Shown: positions 7,877-17,361, counted from the first letter of the stretch. The stretch: DNA of 64,000 nucleotides from Methylomonas sp. (GCF_023228165.1 NZ_JALOBS010000014.1:62001-126000), one strand, 5' to 3'. Numbers and translations are program-made. Notes: generated from the sequence alone by a model not told the origin.

Positions 7877-9811
7877 TCAGGAACCGGTTGCCCGAAAATA
7901 ATCAAGCTTGATATTTTCCAAGCCTAGATTGGCGGGCGATGCGGCATGCCGACCCAATTCCAGCAGTTGATCGGGTGAAAGCGGCCCGACTATTTTGGTC
8001 AGATCCGCTAATTTGATGCCTTGCCGCAATAAAAACAGCATATAGGTGTATCGTAAGGACTCAATCGTGATCAACTCAGGGTTGGGCAGTCCACTATCAA
8101 TCGCGGCACAGCAGAGCAAAGTTTTTATTTCCGCTTCCGTCGGCCAATTTTCGAATGCGGGATACTGGCTAAAGCAGTCGGCTACCGAATCCGTCATCAA
8201 AACGTTACGTTGCCCGGGTATCAAAATCATTAGCGCTTCAATATTAAGGCAATCCGGGCTTAAGGAAAGGATTTCAGCCAACGATAATCCGTTGAAAAGC
8301 AGGCTAATGACTGCCTTGATCGACGGCTCGGCGATTTGGGTAAGCGCCAGCACTTCCGGCCGGGTTAATTCTCTCGGGATATCGACAACCGGTAAGGCTT
8401 TTAATGGATCGTAGCCGACTTGAGGCGAGGCTTGCTCGGCCACATCCAGCATAGCCCGCGGTTGATGATGCAAATGAATACCACCCAGCGACATGGGTGC
8501 GGGCGGTGCAATAGCTTCCCGGCTTAGATAATCGATGATCAGTACCGCCAATAAGGACAGTACTAAGCTGCCTGCAAACGCCAATAACGATTCTTGCAGA
8601 TAATTCGGCCTGATGGGCGTGTCCGGCAAGGATGCCCAATCGACCACGTCGACCTGTGGATATTTTTCGCGCTGCTTGACATCGATATCCACCAGTCGCT
8701 GTTTGGTGTCCTGTTGCAAGGTTTCCAATTTAAGCAATTCCTGTTGCAGCGCCTGGTGCTCGGTAAACTGGGAGGTATATTCGGCAGCCAGTTGTTTATG
8801 GGCCTGCATTTGTTGTCGTATGGCGGTCACGGCCTGTCCGGCGGCGGCATAGTTGTGTTCAGCTTCCTGACGGGCAAAGTCTTTACCTACACTGGCTTTT
8901 TCGGCAATTTTGGCCTCGATCTCAATTAGCTGTTCCCGCACCTTACCAAGATTAGGATTTAGATCGATGTAATCCTTGGTGTAGTGTGCTTCGATAGCCG
9001 CTAATTCTGCACGCAGTTTTTCCGCTTGTTGCAGCAGAACAGCCATCGCTCGGGTATCTTCTTCCGGCACCACCACTTCGTTTCGGGATATGGCGGCAAG
9101 GATGGTGTCCAGCTTGGCCTTGGCTTTAACCTCTTCCTCCAGTGCGCTATTCAAGGATTTATTCAAGCCCTGCAAACGGGCATGGGCCTGATTGTCGGCG
9201 CTTTCGGTAGATAAGATGTCATGTTGCAATCGGAATCGATCGATTTCGTTTCGCTTGTCCGCAACTTGACGGTCTATGCGTTGCAACTGATCGGTTATTT
9301 CCGCGGTGACTTTTTCGGTATTTTCGGCAACAAAAGCGGCCCGTATCTGCAAATAGGTTTCTATCCAGGCATTTACCGCGCGCTGTAGAACTTTAGGTTC
9401 CGGACCTTCAGCCTGTAAATGCACTAAATTGGTTTCGGGTTCTGAAATGACCGCAAACATGGATCTTAACTCATCCGCATTCCAGTTTCGGTTATTGGTC
9501 AGCATGTTGTCTAATCGATCAACGGTTTTTTCCAAAATTGCCGTACCCAACAATATCTGTTTCTGGATGCTGACATGCTGGATGTCGGCGGAAGGACTGG
9601 CTTGATCGATATCCGTGGCAGCCATGGTCAGTACCGTAGCCACGCTTTGATAGATAGCCGGTTGCAGGAAGATATAAATTTGAGAAACCAGCATGCATGG
9701 CAAGAAAACCAGCAAAAATACCAGCCAGCGCCGTAAACGAGGTGAGTTGAAGCGTCTTGAATTATTAAGTTCGTCTGACGCCATATGATATTCATGGGCT
9801 TGATAATTCAT
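7877..9811 (-). CDS. Wzz-like chain-length/co-polymerase protein with a C-terminal degenerate tyrosine-recombinase-like domain
   Basis: A 644-aa protein with the topology of polysaccharide co-polymerases: a TM helix at about residues 29-49, a periplasmic part rich in coiled coil (about 120-390), and a second TM helix near 405-430 (LLAFAGSLVLSLLAVLIIDYL). Instead of a BY-kinase, the cytoplasmic end (about 480-644) has no P-loop and reads like the catalytic half of a XerC/D-type recombinase: LLFNGLSLAEILSL resembles LLYATGLRVSELLAL, and SLRYTYMLFLLRQGIK resembles the LRHTFATHLLE.G motif. Most catalytic residues are altered (first Arg to Ser, LRHT to LRYT, GH to GP), so recombination is unlikely. 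It lies 96 bases after the ATPase A subunit. ATG 9811 is chosen over a TTG at 9829. No other polysaccharide gene is nearby. Confidence 0.72.
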   Translation of the reverse strand: MNYQAHEYHMASDELNNSRRFNSPRLRRWLVFLLVFLPCMLVSQIYIFLQPAIYQSVATVLTMAATDIDQASPSADIQHVSIQKQILLGTAILEKTVDRLDNMLTNNRNWNADELRSMFAVISEPETNLVHLQAEGPEPKVLQRAVNAWIETYLQIRAAFVAENTEKVTAEITDQLQRIDRQVADKRNEIDRFRLQHDILSTESADNQAHARLQGLNKSLNSALEEEVKAKAKLDTILAAISRNEVVVPEEDTRAMAVLLQQAEKLRAELAAIEAHYTKDYIDLNPNLGKVREQLIEIEAKIAEKASVGKDFARQEAEHNYAAAGQAVTAIRQQMQAHKQLAAEYTSQFTEHQALQQELLKLETLQQDTKQRLVDIDVKQREKYPQVDVVDWASLPDTPIRPNYLQESLLAFAGSLVLSLLAVLIIDYLSREAIAPPAPMSLGGIHLHHQPRAMLDVAEQASPQVGYDPLKALPVVDIPRELTRPEVLALTQIAEPSIKAVISLLFNGLSLAEILSLSPDCLNIEALMILIPGQRNVLMTDSVADCFSQYPAFENWPTEAEIKTLLCCAAIDSGLPNPELITIESLRYTYMLFLLRQGIKLADLTKIVGPLSPDQLLELGRHAASPANLGLENIKLDYFRATGS

Positions 9812-9907
9812 AATTGACCGTCCGAACAAAAGGTGACCACTTTATGTTTTCACATTGCGGCTATTCTAGATCAAAGCGCCTACAGTCCGCAGACTTTACT
9901 GATAACT

Positions 9908-11719
9908 TTACATGGCGGCTGTTTTCAAATTGATAATCTTGTCCAAGAGTTGTTTGTAATCATTCGATTGCCAGACCGCATAATTCAGATTTTTAAACAA
10001 TCCTGTCAAACGGGTAAAGTAATCCCGCGCATGGTTCTGGTCGGTAAAGCGATAGTCGTCGGAAATAAGTTTAGTGATTAGCATGAAGGTTTCTTTCTGA
10101 CGTACCAGAGGTACCGATACATCCACGTTATCAAAGGCATCTTGCTGCAAATAAACCATATCCACAAACAAGGCTTGCTGGTAGGCGATAAAGTCCTCAA
10201 TGGTGACGCCTTCTTCGCCGGCTACTTGTATCATCTCGTGCACGCTATTGCCGTGGGCCAACAGTTGCAGGATATCCTGTACATGTTCAGTCCAATCCGG
10301 CGCCAGTTCCCGTTGATACCAGGGATTCAACTGCTCCAGATACCGCGACCAAGACAACAATGGATCAACCGCCGGATAAAAACGCTTATACGCGCGATCG
10401 GCGCTTAAACCTAAAAAGGTTTTCACGGTACTCAATGTCGATTGAGTGACGGGCTCTTCAAAATTGCCGCCGGCGGGAGATACCGTACCTATCATGGTCA
10501 AACTGCCGGTATGGCCGTCGGCATTGGCCACCACGCCGGCCCGTTCGTAAATGCTTTTGATAGAAGAATCCAGGTAAGCCGGAAAGGCCTCTTCGCCGGG
10601 AATCTCCTCCAGTCGCCCGGAGGTTTCCCGCATGGCCTGCGCCCATCGGGAAGTTGAATCGGCCAATAACAATACATTCAAGCCCATTTGCCGATAGTAT
10701 TCGCCCAGGGTAATGCCGGTGTAAATCGATGCTTCACGGGCGGCTACCGGCATGGAAGAGGTGTTGCAGATAATAATGGTGCGGTCCATCAGGGAACCGC
10801 CGGTTCTGGGGTCTGTCATCAGCGGAAATTCGCTGATGGTTTCCACCACCTCGCCGGCCCGTTCGCCGCAGGCCACCACGATTACAATATCGACTTCGGA
10901 ATTGCGCGCAATCAAGCTCTGCAAGACGGTTTTACCTGCCCCGAACGGCCCCGGTATGCAGCCAGTACCCCCCAAGGCAATCGGAAAGAAGGTATCGACC
11001 AGGCGTAAATGCGTTACCAAAGGCTCGCTGGGATAACAGCGCTGATTAACGTTGTTGCGCAGCATGCTTTGCGACAAAGGGTTACGTACCGGCCAGCGCT
11101 GTTTCAAGGTAACAATTTGCTCCTTGCCGTTGCTTAGGCGAATTTTGGCTACCGGTTCCGCCACGGTGACGTTACCCTGCTGTATCCAGGTCACTTCCAC
11201 TTCGCCCTTGATATCGAACGGTACCATGATTTTATGTTTGAAGCGGCGTTCCTGCACATTGCCTAACGCCCCGCCGGCGAATAATTTAGCACCTGACTGA
11301 ACGCACGGGGTAAACGCCCATTTGGCGTTTCTATCCAACGCCGGAAAATCCACGCCGCGCGGCAGGAAAAAACCGAATTCCGTCGCCAACACGTCCAACG
11401 GGTTTTGCAGACCATCATAAACTTGTCCGAGCAAACCGGGGCCCAGTTCCACGGACAATAACTCACCGCTTTGTTCAACCAGATCGCCGACCCCGACCCC
11501 GATAGTGCTTTCATACACCTGTGCATCCGCCCGGTTGCCATAGATGCGCAAGATCTCGGCTTTCAGGCGTTCCTGGTGTTTAGCTTCACTGCGACTGGGT
11601 AATATGTACACCACCTCATTCTTGGTCAGCGGCGTGGCTCCCAACGATTCTATGGAAACGATGTCGTCCTGTACCGCAACAATGCGCGCAGTGGCGGTTG
11701 TTAATGCTTGCTCGTTCAT
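9908..11719 (-). CDS. atpA: V/A-type ATPase catalytic subunit A
   Basis: The nucleotide-hydrolysing subunit of the V1/A1 head. Visible are the P-loop GPFGAGKT (near residue 260), the A-subunit 'bulge' region before it (residues about 110-190, including GGALGNVQERRF), ACGERAGEV, and LADSTSRWAQAMRE. The length of 603 aa is normal. It overlaps the DUF2764 gene by ATGA and is the last recognisable ATPase subunit of the operon. It has a good ribosome-binding site (GAAGG). The unusual feature is position: A comes last, separated from B by five genes, instead of directly before it. Confidence 0.95.
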   Translation of the reverse strand: MNEQALTTATARIVAVQDDIVSIESLGATPLTKNEVVYILPSRSEAKHQERLKAEILRIYGNRADAQVYESTIGVGVGDLVEQSGELLSVELGPGLLGQVYDGLQNPLDVLATEFGFFLPRGVDFPALDRNAKWAFTPCVQSGAKLFAGGALGNVQERRFKHKIMVPFDIKGEVEVTWIQQGNVTVAEPVAKIRLSNGKEQIVTLKQRWPVRNPLSQSMLRNNVNQRCYPSEPLVTHLRLVDTFFPIALGGTGCIPGPFGAGKTVLQSLIARNSEVDIVIVVACGERAGEVVETISEFPLMTDPRTGGSLMDRTIIICNTSSMPVAAREASIYTGITLGEYYRQMGLNVLLLADSTSRWAQAMRETSGRLEEIPGEEAFPAYLDSSIKSIYERAGVVANADGHTGSLTMIGTVSPAGGNFEEPVTQSTLSTVKTFLGLSADRAYKRFYPAVDPLLSWSRYLEQLNPWYQRELAPDWTEHVQDILQLLAHGNSVHEMIQVAGEEGVTIEDFIAYQQALFVDMVYLQQDAFDNVDVSVPLVRQKETFMLITKLISDDYRFTDQNHARDYFTRLTGLFKNLNYAVWQSNDYKQLLDKIINLKTAAM

Positions 11720-12405
11720 GGTTTTCCTTCAAATTCCAGCGATACATCGGCCATTCCGGCGCTGATCAATTCATTAAAGCGCAATAAGGCTCTCTCTTTA
11801 TCGTAACTGACCCACCTATTGATCAGATACCAGCGCAGCACATACAACACCACGGCCGGAAAATCGAAATAGTGCCCTACACTCAGTCGCTCGTACTGTT
11901 TCCAGTTTAATTCCAGCATCAGCTTATCCAACGCCAAAGCGTGGTCTTCCGATATGAATTGCTGAGCCTGTTTGAGCCAGGGTAGGGTATTGCCCAGACC
12001 GAAGTCGGGTTTTTGCCAGTATCTGCGGATAAACTGCAGATGGCTGCCAAAGCCGTAAAACGGATCGGCAACCGTGATATTCTCGCCGGCGTGTCGACGA
12101 CGGAGAGCGGTTAACAGCGTTCTTAACTCCAAGCGCCAACTGACGACATCGCGCAGAAAATCGCTGCGTATCAAGGCCAGTTCCCGTTCGCCGGCGCTAA
12201 TGATGGCGGCATCATCCCATTCCTGCATTTTCGACCAATGCAACAGGCTTTCGATTCGCGCCAAATCGGCTGCATCATCGTCATCAAGTAATGCCAGGCG
12301 TTTATCTAATTGAATCCGGGATATAACCGGTAAGCGCGAACTAAATAATTCCGCCGGTTGTACAGGCAGGCTACTGAGTAGCAGCGTATATTTAAAACCT
12401 TGCAT
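11716..12405 (-). CDS. V-type ATPase operon protein, DUF2764 family (probable C-subunit equivalent)
   Basis: A roughly 229-residue soluble protein of the type found between subunits E and A in Bacteroidetes/Chlamydia-like V-ATPase operons. It contains YTLLLSSLP near the start, FYGFGSHLQFIRRYW in the middle and FDFPAVVLYVLRWYLINRW near the end. No conventional subunit C gene is present in the operon, so this protein probably fills the central-stalk adaptor position; that is inference from position. A GTG three bases upstream (12408) overlaps the stop of subunit E and could be the true start. Confidence 0.75.
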   Translation of the reverse strand: MQGFKYTLLLSSLPVQPAELFSSRLPVISRIQLDKRLALLDDDDAADLARIESLLHWSKMQEWDDAAIISAGERELALIRSDFLRDVVSWRLELRTLLTALRRRHAGENITVADPFYGFGSHLQFIRRYWQKPDFGLGNTLPWLKQAQQFISEDHALALDKLMLELNWKQYERLSVGHYFDFPAVVLYVLRWYLINRWVSYDKERALLRFNELISAGMADVSLEFEGKP

Positions 12406-13094
12406 CACTTGACGATGCCCTGCAACAAGGCGCGGAAACGTGGTTGCAAGTGTCTGAGTAACAGAGCTGCGACAACCTCATCGGTAAAATCGATTAACAT
12501 GGCGTTGTCTTCAAGCCGGATAACCAAACCGGATTTCACTTCATCACTCACTTCAAAATGCACGCCTTTACGCAGCAAATCGCCGGCAATGGCGGCGGAA
12601 ACATGCGATAACTCGCCTTGTTGCAATTCCTCCGGGTTTTTACGCAATTCTTCCACACCGATGATGGTTTCAGGCAGTAGAAAAGTCAGCTGTTGCTGCT
12701 GATCAAGCCCGGTTTTATCCCGTACTTGACCGGCCAGCGCCAAAATCAGTTGTTCCATAAACTGCCGATCGGCCATTTTTTCGCCAACCGCCCGCTGAAC
12801 TTCCTGACTGAAACTGCCCAACAAGGTGTCTCTGAGGCGCAGCAAAGCGTCGCGCGCGGCCAGGTTTAAGGCGTCAATTCCCGCGGTTTGGATGGAATCC
12901 GCTTCCGCTTGGGCTTTTTTGAGAATATTTTTAGCTTCCTGCTCGGCTTCGCCGATCAACCAGGTTGCGCGCCTTTGCGCATCGGTAACTATGCTTTCGG
13001 CTTTAGCTTGGCCGGCGTCAATCGCTTGTTCGCGTAGCCGCTCGATAAGTTGTTCGACACCCGAAGAGGCGTAGTCGGCTTTTTCCTCTTTCAT
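12405..13094 (-). CDS. atpE: V/A-type ATPase peripheral-stalk subunit E
   Basis: A 229-aa protein whose first half is a charged, heptad-like helix (AESIVTDAQRRATWLIGEAEQEAKNI is part of it), followed by a compact C-terminal domain with LLPETIIGVEEL and VHFEVSDEVKSGLVIRLED. This is the build of subunit E, which forms the peripheral stalk holding the head against rotation. It is preceded by a good ribosome-binding site (GGAAG) and lies 10 bases downstream of subunit K. No separate gene for the partner stalk subunit (G/H) was found in the operon. Confidence 0.88.
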   Translation of the reverse strand: MKEEKADYASSGVEQLIERLREQAIDAGQAKAESIVTDAQRRATWLIGEAEQEAKNILKKAQAEADSIQTAGIDALNLAARDALLRLRDTLLGSFSQEVQRAVGEKMADRQFMEQLILALAGQVRDKTGLDQQQQLTFLLPETIIGVEELRKNPEELQQGELSHVSAAIAGDLLRKGVHFEVSDEVKSGLVIRLEDNAMLIDFTDEVVAALLLRHLQPRFRALLQGIVK

Positions 13095-13104
13095 GCTTCC
13101 ATCC

Positions 13105-13554
13105 TTATACTTTAGGTATGCCGCCGCTAATCACCAGCGCGAAAATAAAGGCAAAAACCGCAAAGCCTTCCACAATAGCGGCCGGCACGATGGATAAGCC
13201 AAAAATTTCCGGCTTGGCTTTGGAGGCATGGATAGCCGCCGCGCAACATTGACCCTGATAGACGCCGCTGAACATCAGGGCCAGTCCGGACAATACACCC
13301 ACCGAAAATAAACCGGCGGCATTATCGATATTCACCGGGCGATTCAGGGTAAACATCACCACGATGCCGAAAATGACCTGCGAAGACGCCATGGCCGACA
13401 CGCCGATATAACGGCCATGGCCGGTTTCGGTATCCAGCATGGCGCCGATTGCCGCCTGACCGGCAATCGAACAGCCGATTATGCTGCCCACCGCGCCCAA
13501 TGCCATCGGCGCGTATAATCCGATCCAACCTAAAATAACCAGTAACTCAGCCAT
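13105..13554 (-). CDS. atpK: V/A-type ATPase rotor subunit K (proteolipid), Na+-type residues
   Basis: A 149-aa tandem-hairpin proteolipid with four predicted TM helices. The ion site can be read by comparison with Enterococcus hirae NtpK: S58 and Q59 in ASSQVIFG (T64, Q65 in NtpK), Q100 in VYQGQ (Q110) and the essential carboxylate E129 in AAIVEGFAVFAF (E139). This pattern favours Na+ binding over H+; NtpK Tyr68 is replaced by Phe. Only the second hairpin carries the glutamate, as in V-type proteolipids. Its start overlaps the stop of subunit I by one base. Confidence 0.9.
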   Translation of the reverse strand: MAELLVILGWIGLYAPMALGAVGSIIGCSIAGQAAIGAMLDTETGHGRYIGVSAMASSQVIFGIVVMFTLNRPVNIDNAAGLFSVGVLSGLALMFSGVYQGQCCAAAIHASKAKPEIFGLSIVPAAIVEGFAVFAFIFALVISGGIPKV

Positions 13555-15350
13555 TAATCGACTCCTTTTTTGGAAAATGCTTTAAACGGATAACCTTCAT
13601 CGGAAACGCTCCAATTATAAAATTCGATAAAATTTAAACGCAGCCCATGCACCAGGCCGCTCAGAATACACAGTAACAAATTGAGGGAATGCCCTAATAA
13701 TAAGATCAGGATACTGAATAACAAACCGGGGCCAGGCATGTCGCGCAAGACCTGTTCGGCCAGATGATTGAATGTCAATGCCAAGGAAGCGCTGGCCAAA
13801 CCCAAAGCAAACAACCGCATGTAGCTGAGTACATCGCCAAATAATTGAGTGATGCCGATCAGGCTTTTGCAGCCGTCCAGTAATCGCCAGAACCAGTCGC
13901 TCCAGCGCCGCACACGCCGCTCGCTGCTGAACAATACCAACAACACGGCGCCTGACACCAATAGGCCTTTCCCCATCATCAAGTAAGATTGCGATTGTTC
14001 AGTTTGGGCTAACCACAGACAGAAGCCCCCTGAAACCAAGCCGATCCAACCAATAGGAGCCAGGGCCAGACTGGAGTGACGACGTTGCCAGGCTTTGACC
14101 AAATTGGCTAAAGCTATGTGTAACACCCCAATGGCAATCGTCAAATGCATCATGCCGTCGAAGTCATTAAGATCGAACAGTTTGAATCGGCCTAATAAGT
14201 TTCCGGTGCCGGGATCATAACCAAAATAGCTGCCGCACAACACACCCCATAGTAACGATAGTCCGATAGTGCTTGCTGCCAACATGCGTAACCGCCGGCC
14301 TTTTTTGCTGTTCAAACTATGCCATTTCCAGGCTAAAATCAGCATAAATACCCCGGCGTAACCCGCGTCGGATAAAATGATGGCGAAGAACAGAGAGAAG
14401 GAAAAAAATACGATCAGCGACGGGTCCCAGCCTTGATAATCCGGGGTTTGATAAAAATTTACCAAATCTTCCCCCCCGGCGAAAGGGGCTGGATTTTCCA
14501 GTAGAGTAGGCGGGTTATCCGCAGCAGACGGCTCTTCAACCAAAAGGGCCAAGCCTAGCTCATCGGCGAACTGAGCATAACGGTCTACTTGCTTTTCCGG
14601 CAACCAGGCCTGTAAGGCGAATACGCCAATTTCATCACGAGTAATGGCTTGCGCTTGCTGCAATTCGTCATAATTTTGGCTTTCGGTGAAATGCAAAGTC
14701 AACAAGGTGATCCAGCGGGTGTAGGACTCGCGTTGTGCTTGTAAGTCTTCCAGAGCCATTTCCAATTCGCTGGCTTGATCCTGCAGCGTCGATAGCGGTA
14801 AAGACCCGGTATGGGTACGCGGCACCGGCAGGGCATTCTCCGGCGGTTCCTGCCCTGAAATTACTACCACATAACTGAACAAATTGTTTTGATAAACGGT
14901 TTGCCAAACATATTCGCAGTCTTTCAGTTTCCCCATCAATCGTTTGGGAATGATGTAAAACCAAAAGCATTGACATGACATCAGGTTGTTTTCAGGCAGG
15001 GTGAAGTTACCCCAGGGTTTTAACTCCTGAATCCGTTTTAGCAAGGCGTCGTAACGGTCGCTTAATTCGCGGGTTTTACTCTTTAGTTTTAAGACTTGTT
15101 CGACGGTGTGATCGATATTGAAGTGTTTATCGTTGGTGACCTGGTGGCGTTTACGCGGACAATCGTTTAGATAACGCAAGGCTTGCAGCAGCAAAGCGGC
15201 CTGTTTTTCATTCCGATTTTCCAGATTGGGCGGTAATGGTGTGAGCGGAATCAAGTGTAACTCGCCCAGACTTTGCAATTGCTCCAATACCCGGTTTTTA
15301 TCCTTGAGTACACCGCAAAAAGTTAATTTCTTTAATTTCACGATAGCCAT
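13554..15350 (-). CDS. atpI: V/A-type ATPase membrane subunit I (a-subunit)
   Basis: A 598-aa two-part protein. The N-terminal half (about residues 1-310) is cytoplasmic, with coiled-coil stretches (VEQVLKLKSKTRELSDRYDALL) that contact the peripheral stalks. The C-terminal half has about seven TM helices, starting at PSLIVFFSFSLFFAIILSDAGY, and forms the ion half-channels facing the K ring. Conserved features include LSDAGYAGVF and DVLSYMRLFALGLAS, whose arginine is the expected stator arginine. The stop overlaps the K start and the gene starts directly after subunit D. Confidence 0.93.
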   Translation of the reverse strand: MAIVKLKKLTFCGVLKDKNRVLEQLQSLGELHLIPLTPLPPNLENRNEKQAALLLQALRYLNDCPRKRHQVTNDKHFNIDHTVEQVLKLKSKTRELSDRYDALLKRIQELKPWGNFTLPENNLMSCQCFWFYIIPKRLMGKLKDCEYVWQTVYQNNLFSYVVVISGQEPPENALPVPRTHTGSLPLSTLQDQASELEMALEDLQAQRESYTRWITLLTLHFTESQNYDELQQAQAITRDEIGVFALQAWLPEKQVDRYAQFADELGLALLVEEPSAADNPPTLLENPAPFAGGEDLVNFYQTPDYQGWDPSLIVFFSFSLFFAIILSDAGYAGVFMLILAWKWHSLNSKKGRRLRMLAASTIGLSLLWGVLCGSYFGYDPGTGNLLGRFKLFDLNDFDGMMHLTIAIGVLHIALANLVKAWQRRHSSLALAPIGWIGLVSGGFCLWLAQTEQSQSYLMMGKGLLVSGAVLLVLFSSERRVRRWSDWFWRLLDGCKSLIGITQLFGDVLSYMRLFALGLASASLALTFNHLAEQVLRDMPGPGLLFSILILLLGHSLNLLLCILSGLVHGLRLNFIEFYNWSVSDEGYPFKAFSKKGVD

Positions 15351-15953
15351 TTAATCTCCAGGTATTGCGCGTAACTGTTTGGTGATTTTGGCCCGCACCA
15401 CGTCGGCACGTTCAGCATCGGACAGAAAAATTCTGATTTTGCGGATATTTTGCTGCGTTTTGGGAATTAAAACCTTGTCGAATAGATTCACTTTTTGGGT
15501 AACTTTTTTAACCGCCGCATTTAAAAGTTGCAGACGATGATGTTCCACCCGCTGTTGCAATTGCAATTCCAACATAATCCTCAGCTGCACCACCACGTTA
15601 TCCACCCAATGCGGTTTTAAATACGGCGAATAAGGTTTATTGGCCAGTTCCACCCTTTTCAAAACCGGCAGGTTAACGCCAACGATGTTTTCTTGCTCCA
15701 GTTCAACGCTGGCCACTGACACTAAATGATTCAGGTTGATATCGCGATAGGACAGCATCGGCAAAGATTCGGTTACCAGCTGCTGGCATTGCTTGATACG
15801 CTGTTGGGTTTTATCCAGTTGCGACCACCCTTTCGCACGTTCGACCACCAGTTTTTGCCGTTTTAATTCCAGTGACGGCAAATATTGTTGGTAGCGCTTG
15901 AGCTTGCCGCTCTCCTTGTTAAGCGCTGCTTTGTTAAACGATAGCCTGGCCAT
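15351..15953 (-). CDS. atpD: V/A-type ATPase central-stalk subunit D
   Basis: A 200-aa, mostly helical, lysine- and arginine-rich protein. Its long N-terminal and C-terminal helices (FNKAALNKESGKLKRYQQYL at the start; PKTQQNIRKIRIFLSDAERADVVRAK at the end, only partly quoted in families) would form the rotating shaft inside the A3B3 head. The order B-D-I-K matches bacterial V-ATPase operons. The start lies 20 bases inside the end of subunit B, indicating coupled translation. Confidence 0.9.
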   Translation of the reverse strand: MARLSFNKAALNKESGKLKRYQQYLPSLELKRQKLVVERAKGWSQLDKTQQRIKQCQQLVTESLPMLSYRDINLNHLVSVASVELEQENIVGVNLPVLKRVELANKPYSPYLKPHWVDNVVVQLRIMLELQLQQRVEHHRLQLLNAAVKKVTQKVNLFDKVLIPKTQQNIRKIRIFLSDAERADVVRAKITKQLRAIPGD

Positions 15954-17295
15954 GACTTGCCTTAGGAAAATATTTATCGATTAAGGCCTGCTTCATCAGT
16001 AATTCATTCTCCGAAAAACATTCCGCCAGGGTTTGCCAACTTAAATCCAAGGCGTCTTCCAGTGGAAGGGCGACATTAATATCCATAAAGCGTGTTCTAA
16101 ACAGCTTGCCGAATTTCAGCAGTTTTTGATCGTAATCGGATAAATCAAAAGCCATGGCTTGTTTTTGTTCGGCGTCGTTGGCGGCGGCATAAAAACGAAT
16201 CATGGTATTCATGATCTGGGCATGATCCTCGCGAGTGACCTTGCCTATCACGTGCTGTTTCAAGCGCGACAGTGATCCGAATGGATCCAGCATGCCGTCG
16301 TGTAAATAAAACTGACCTTCGGTGATGTAACCGGTGTTGTCCGGAACAGGGTGCGTCACGTCGTTACCGGGCATGGTGGTGACGGTTAATATGGTCACCG
16401 ACCCGGCGCCTTTATAGTCGCAAGCTTTCTCGTATCGTTTGGCCAATTGCGAATATAAATCGCCCATATAGCCGCGGTTGGAAGGCACGTGCTCCATGGA
16501 AATGCCGACTTCCTTCATGGCGTCGGCATAGGCCGTCATATCGGTCATTAATACCAATACCCGTTTGCCTTCTTCCACGGCAAACCGTTCGGCCACCGCT
16601 AAGGCCATATCCGGCACCAACAGGCGTTCCACGATGGGGTCCGAAGCCAGATTGCAGTACATGACGGTACGGGCAAACACGCCAGCCTTTTCGAATTGAG
16701 AGCGAAAATAATAGAAATCGTCGAAAATCAAACCCAAGCCGGCAAATACCACAATATCGGCATCGGCCTGTATGCCGACGCGGGCCAAAAAGGCGTTGTA
16801 AGGTTCGCCAGCAATAGAAAAAATGGGGATTTTCTGGCTTTCCACCAGACAATTAAACACATCGATCATCGGCACCTGAGTGCGGATCATTTTAGACGCT
16901 AATACCCGTTTCATCGGGTTGACAGAGGCGCCGGTAATGGTGACTTTAGGATCGGGCTGTAAGTCCGAGCCACCGTCCATCGGTTCGCCTATGCCATTAA
17001 ATATACGGCCCAGGATGTTGTCCGAATAGGTGACCTGTAGGGCGTGCCCTAAAAAGCGAACCGAAGCCGCCGTGGAAATGCCCCGAGTGCCGGAGAATAC
17101 CTGCAGGGATACCTTGCTGCCGTCGATTTTGATAACTTGCGCCAAGGATTGAGCACCATTGCCATCCTCGATTTGGGCTAAATCGCCAAATCGGGTGGTA
17201 ATCTCTTGCTGAGCGGAATGGCTGTCGACATGGACAGTGATGATATTGCCGACGATAGACAAAATGTTGTAATGTCTAATCATGTGTTCAATCAT
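15934..17295 (-). CDS. atpB: V/A-type ATPase regulatory subunit B
   Basis: The non-catalytic nucleotide-binding-fold subunit of the head, 453 aa. It has family motifs GRIFNGIGEPMDGG, MIRTQVPMIDVFNCLVESQKIPIFS and VLMTDMTAYADAMKEV, but no intact P-loop (SIAGEPYNAFLARVG in its place), as expected for B. The ATG at 17295 has a GGAG ribosome-binding site; ATG 17283 is an alternative. It is the first ATPase gene of the operon and starts 66 bases after purK, so it may be transcribed partly from the purEK promoter; no strong promoter was seen in the gap. Confidence 0.94.
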   Translation of the reverse strand: MIEHMIRHYNILSIVGNIITVHVDSHSAQQEITTRFGDLAQIEDGNGAQSLAQVIKIDGSKVSLQVFSGTRGISTAASVRFLGHALQVTYSDNILGRIFNGIGEPMDGGSDLQPDPKVTITGASVNPMKRVLASKMIRTQVPMIDVFNCLVESQKIPIFSIAGEPYNAFLARVGIQADADIVVFAGLGLIFDDFYYFRSQFEKAGVFARTVMYCNLASDPIVERLLVPDMALAVAERFAVEEGKRVLVLMTDMTAYADAMKEVGISMEHVPSNRGYMGDLYSQLAKRYEKACDYKGAGSVTILTVTTMPGNDVTHPVPDNTGYITEGQFYLHDGMLDPFGSLSRLKQHVIGKVTREDHAQIMNTMIRFYAAANDAEQKQAMAFDLSDYDQKLLKFGKLFRTRFMDINVALPLEDALDLSWQTLAECFSENELLMKQALIDKYFPKASHGQAIV

Positions 17296-17361
17296 TCATA
17301 ACTCCATTTAAAGTCAGGCCATATAGCCTGGTGGTTATTCAAGCGATCTCGGATAACAAAC

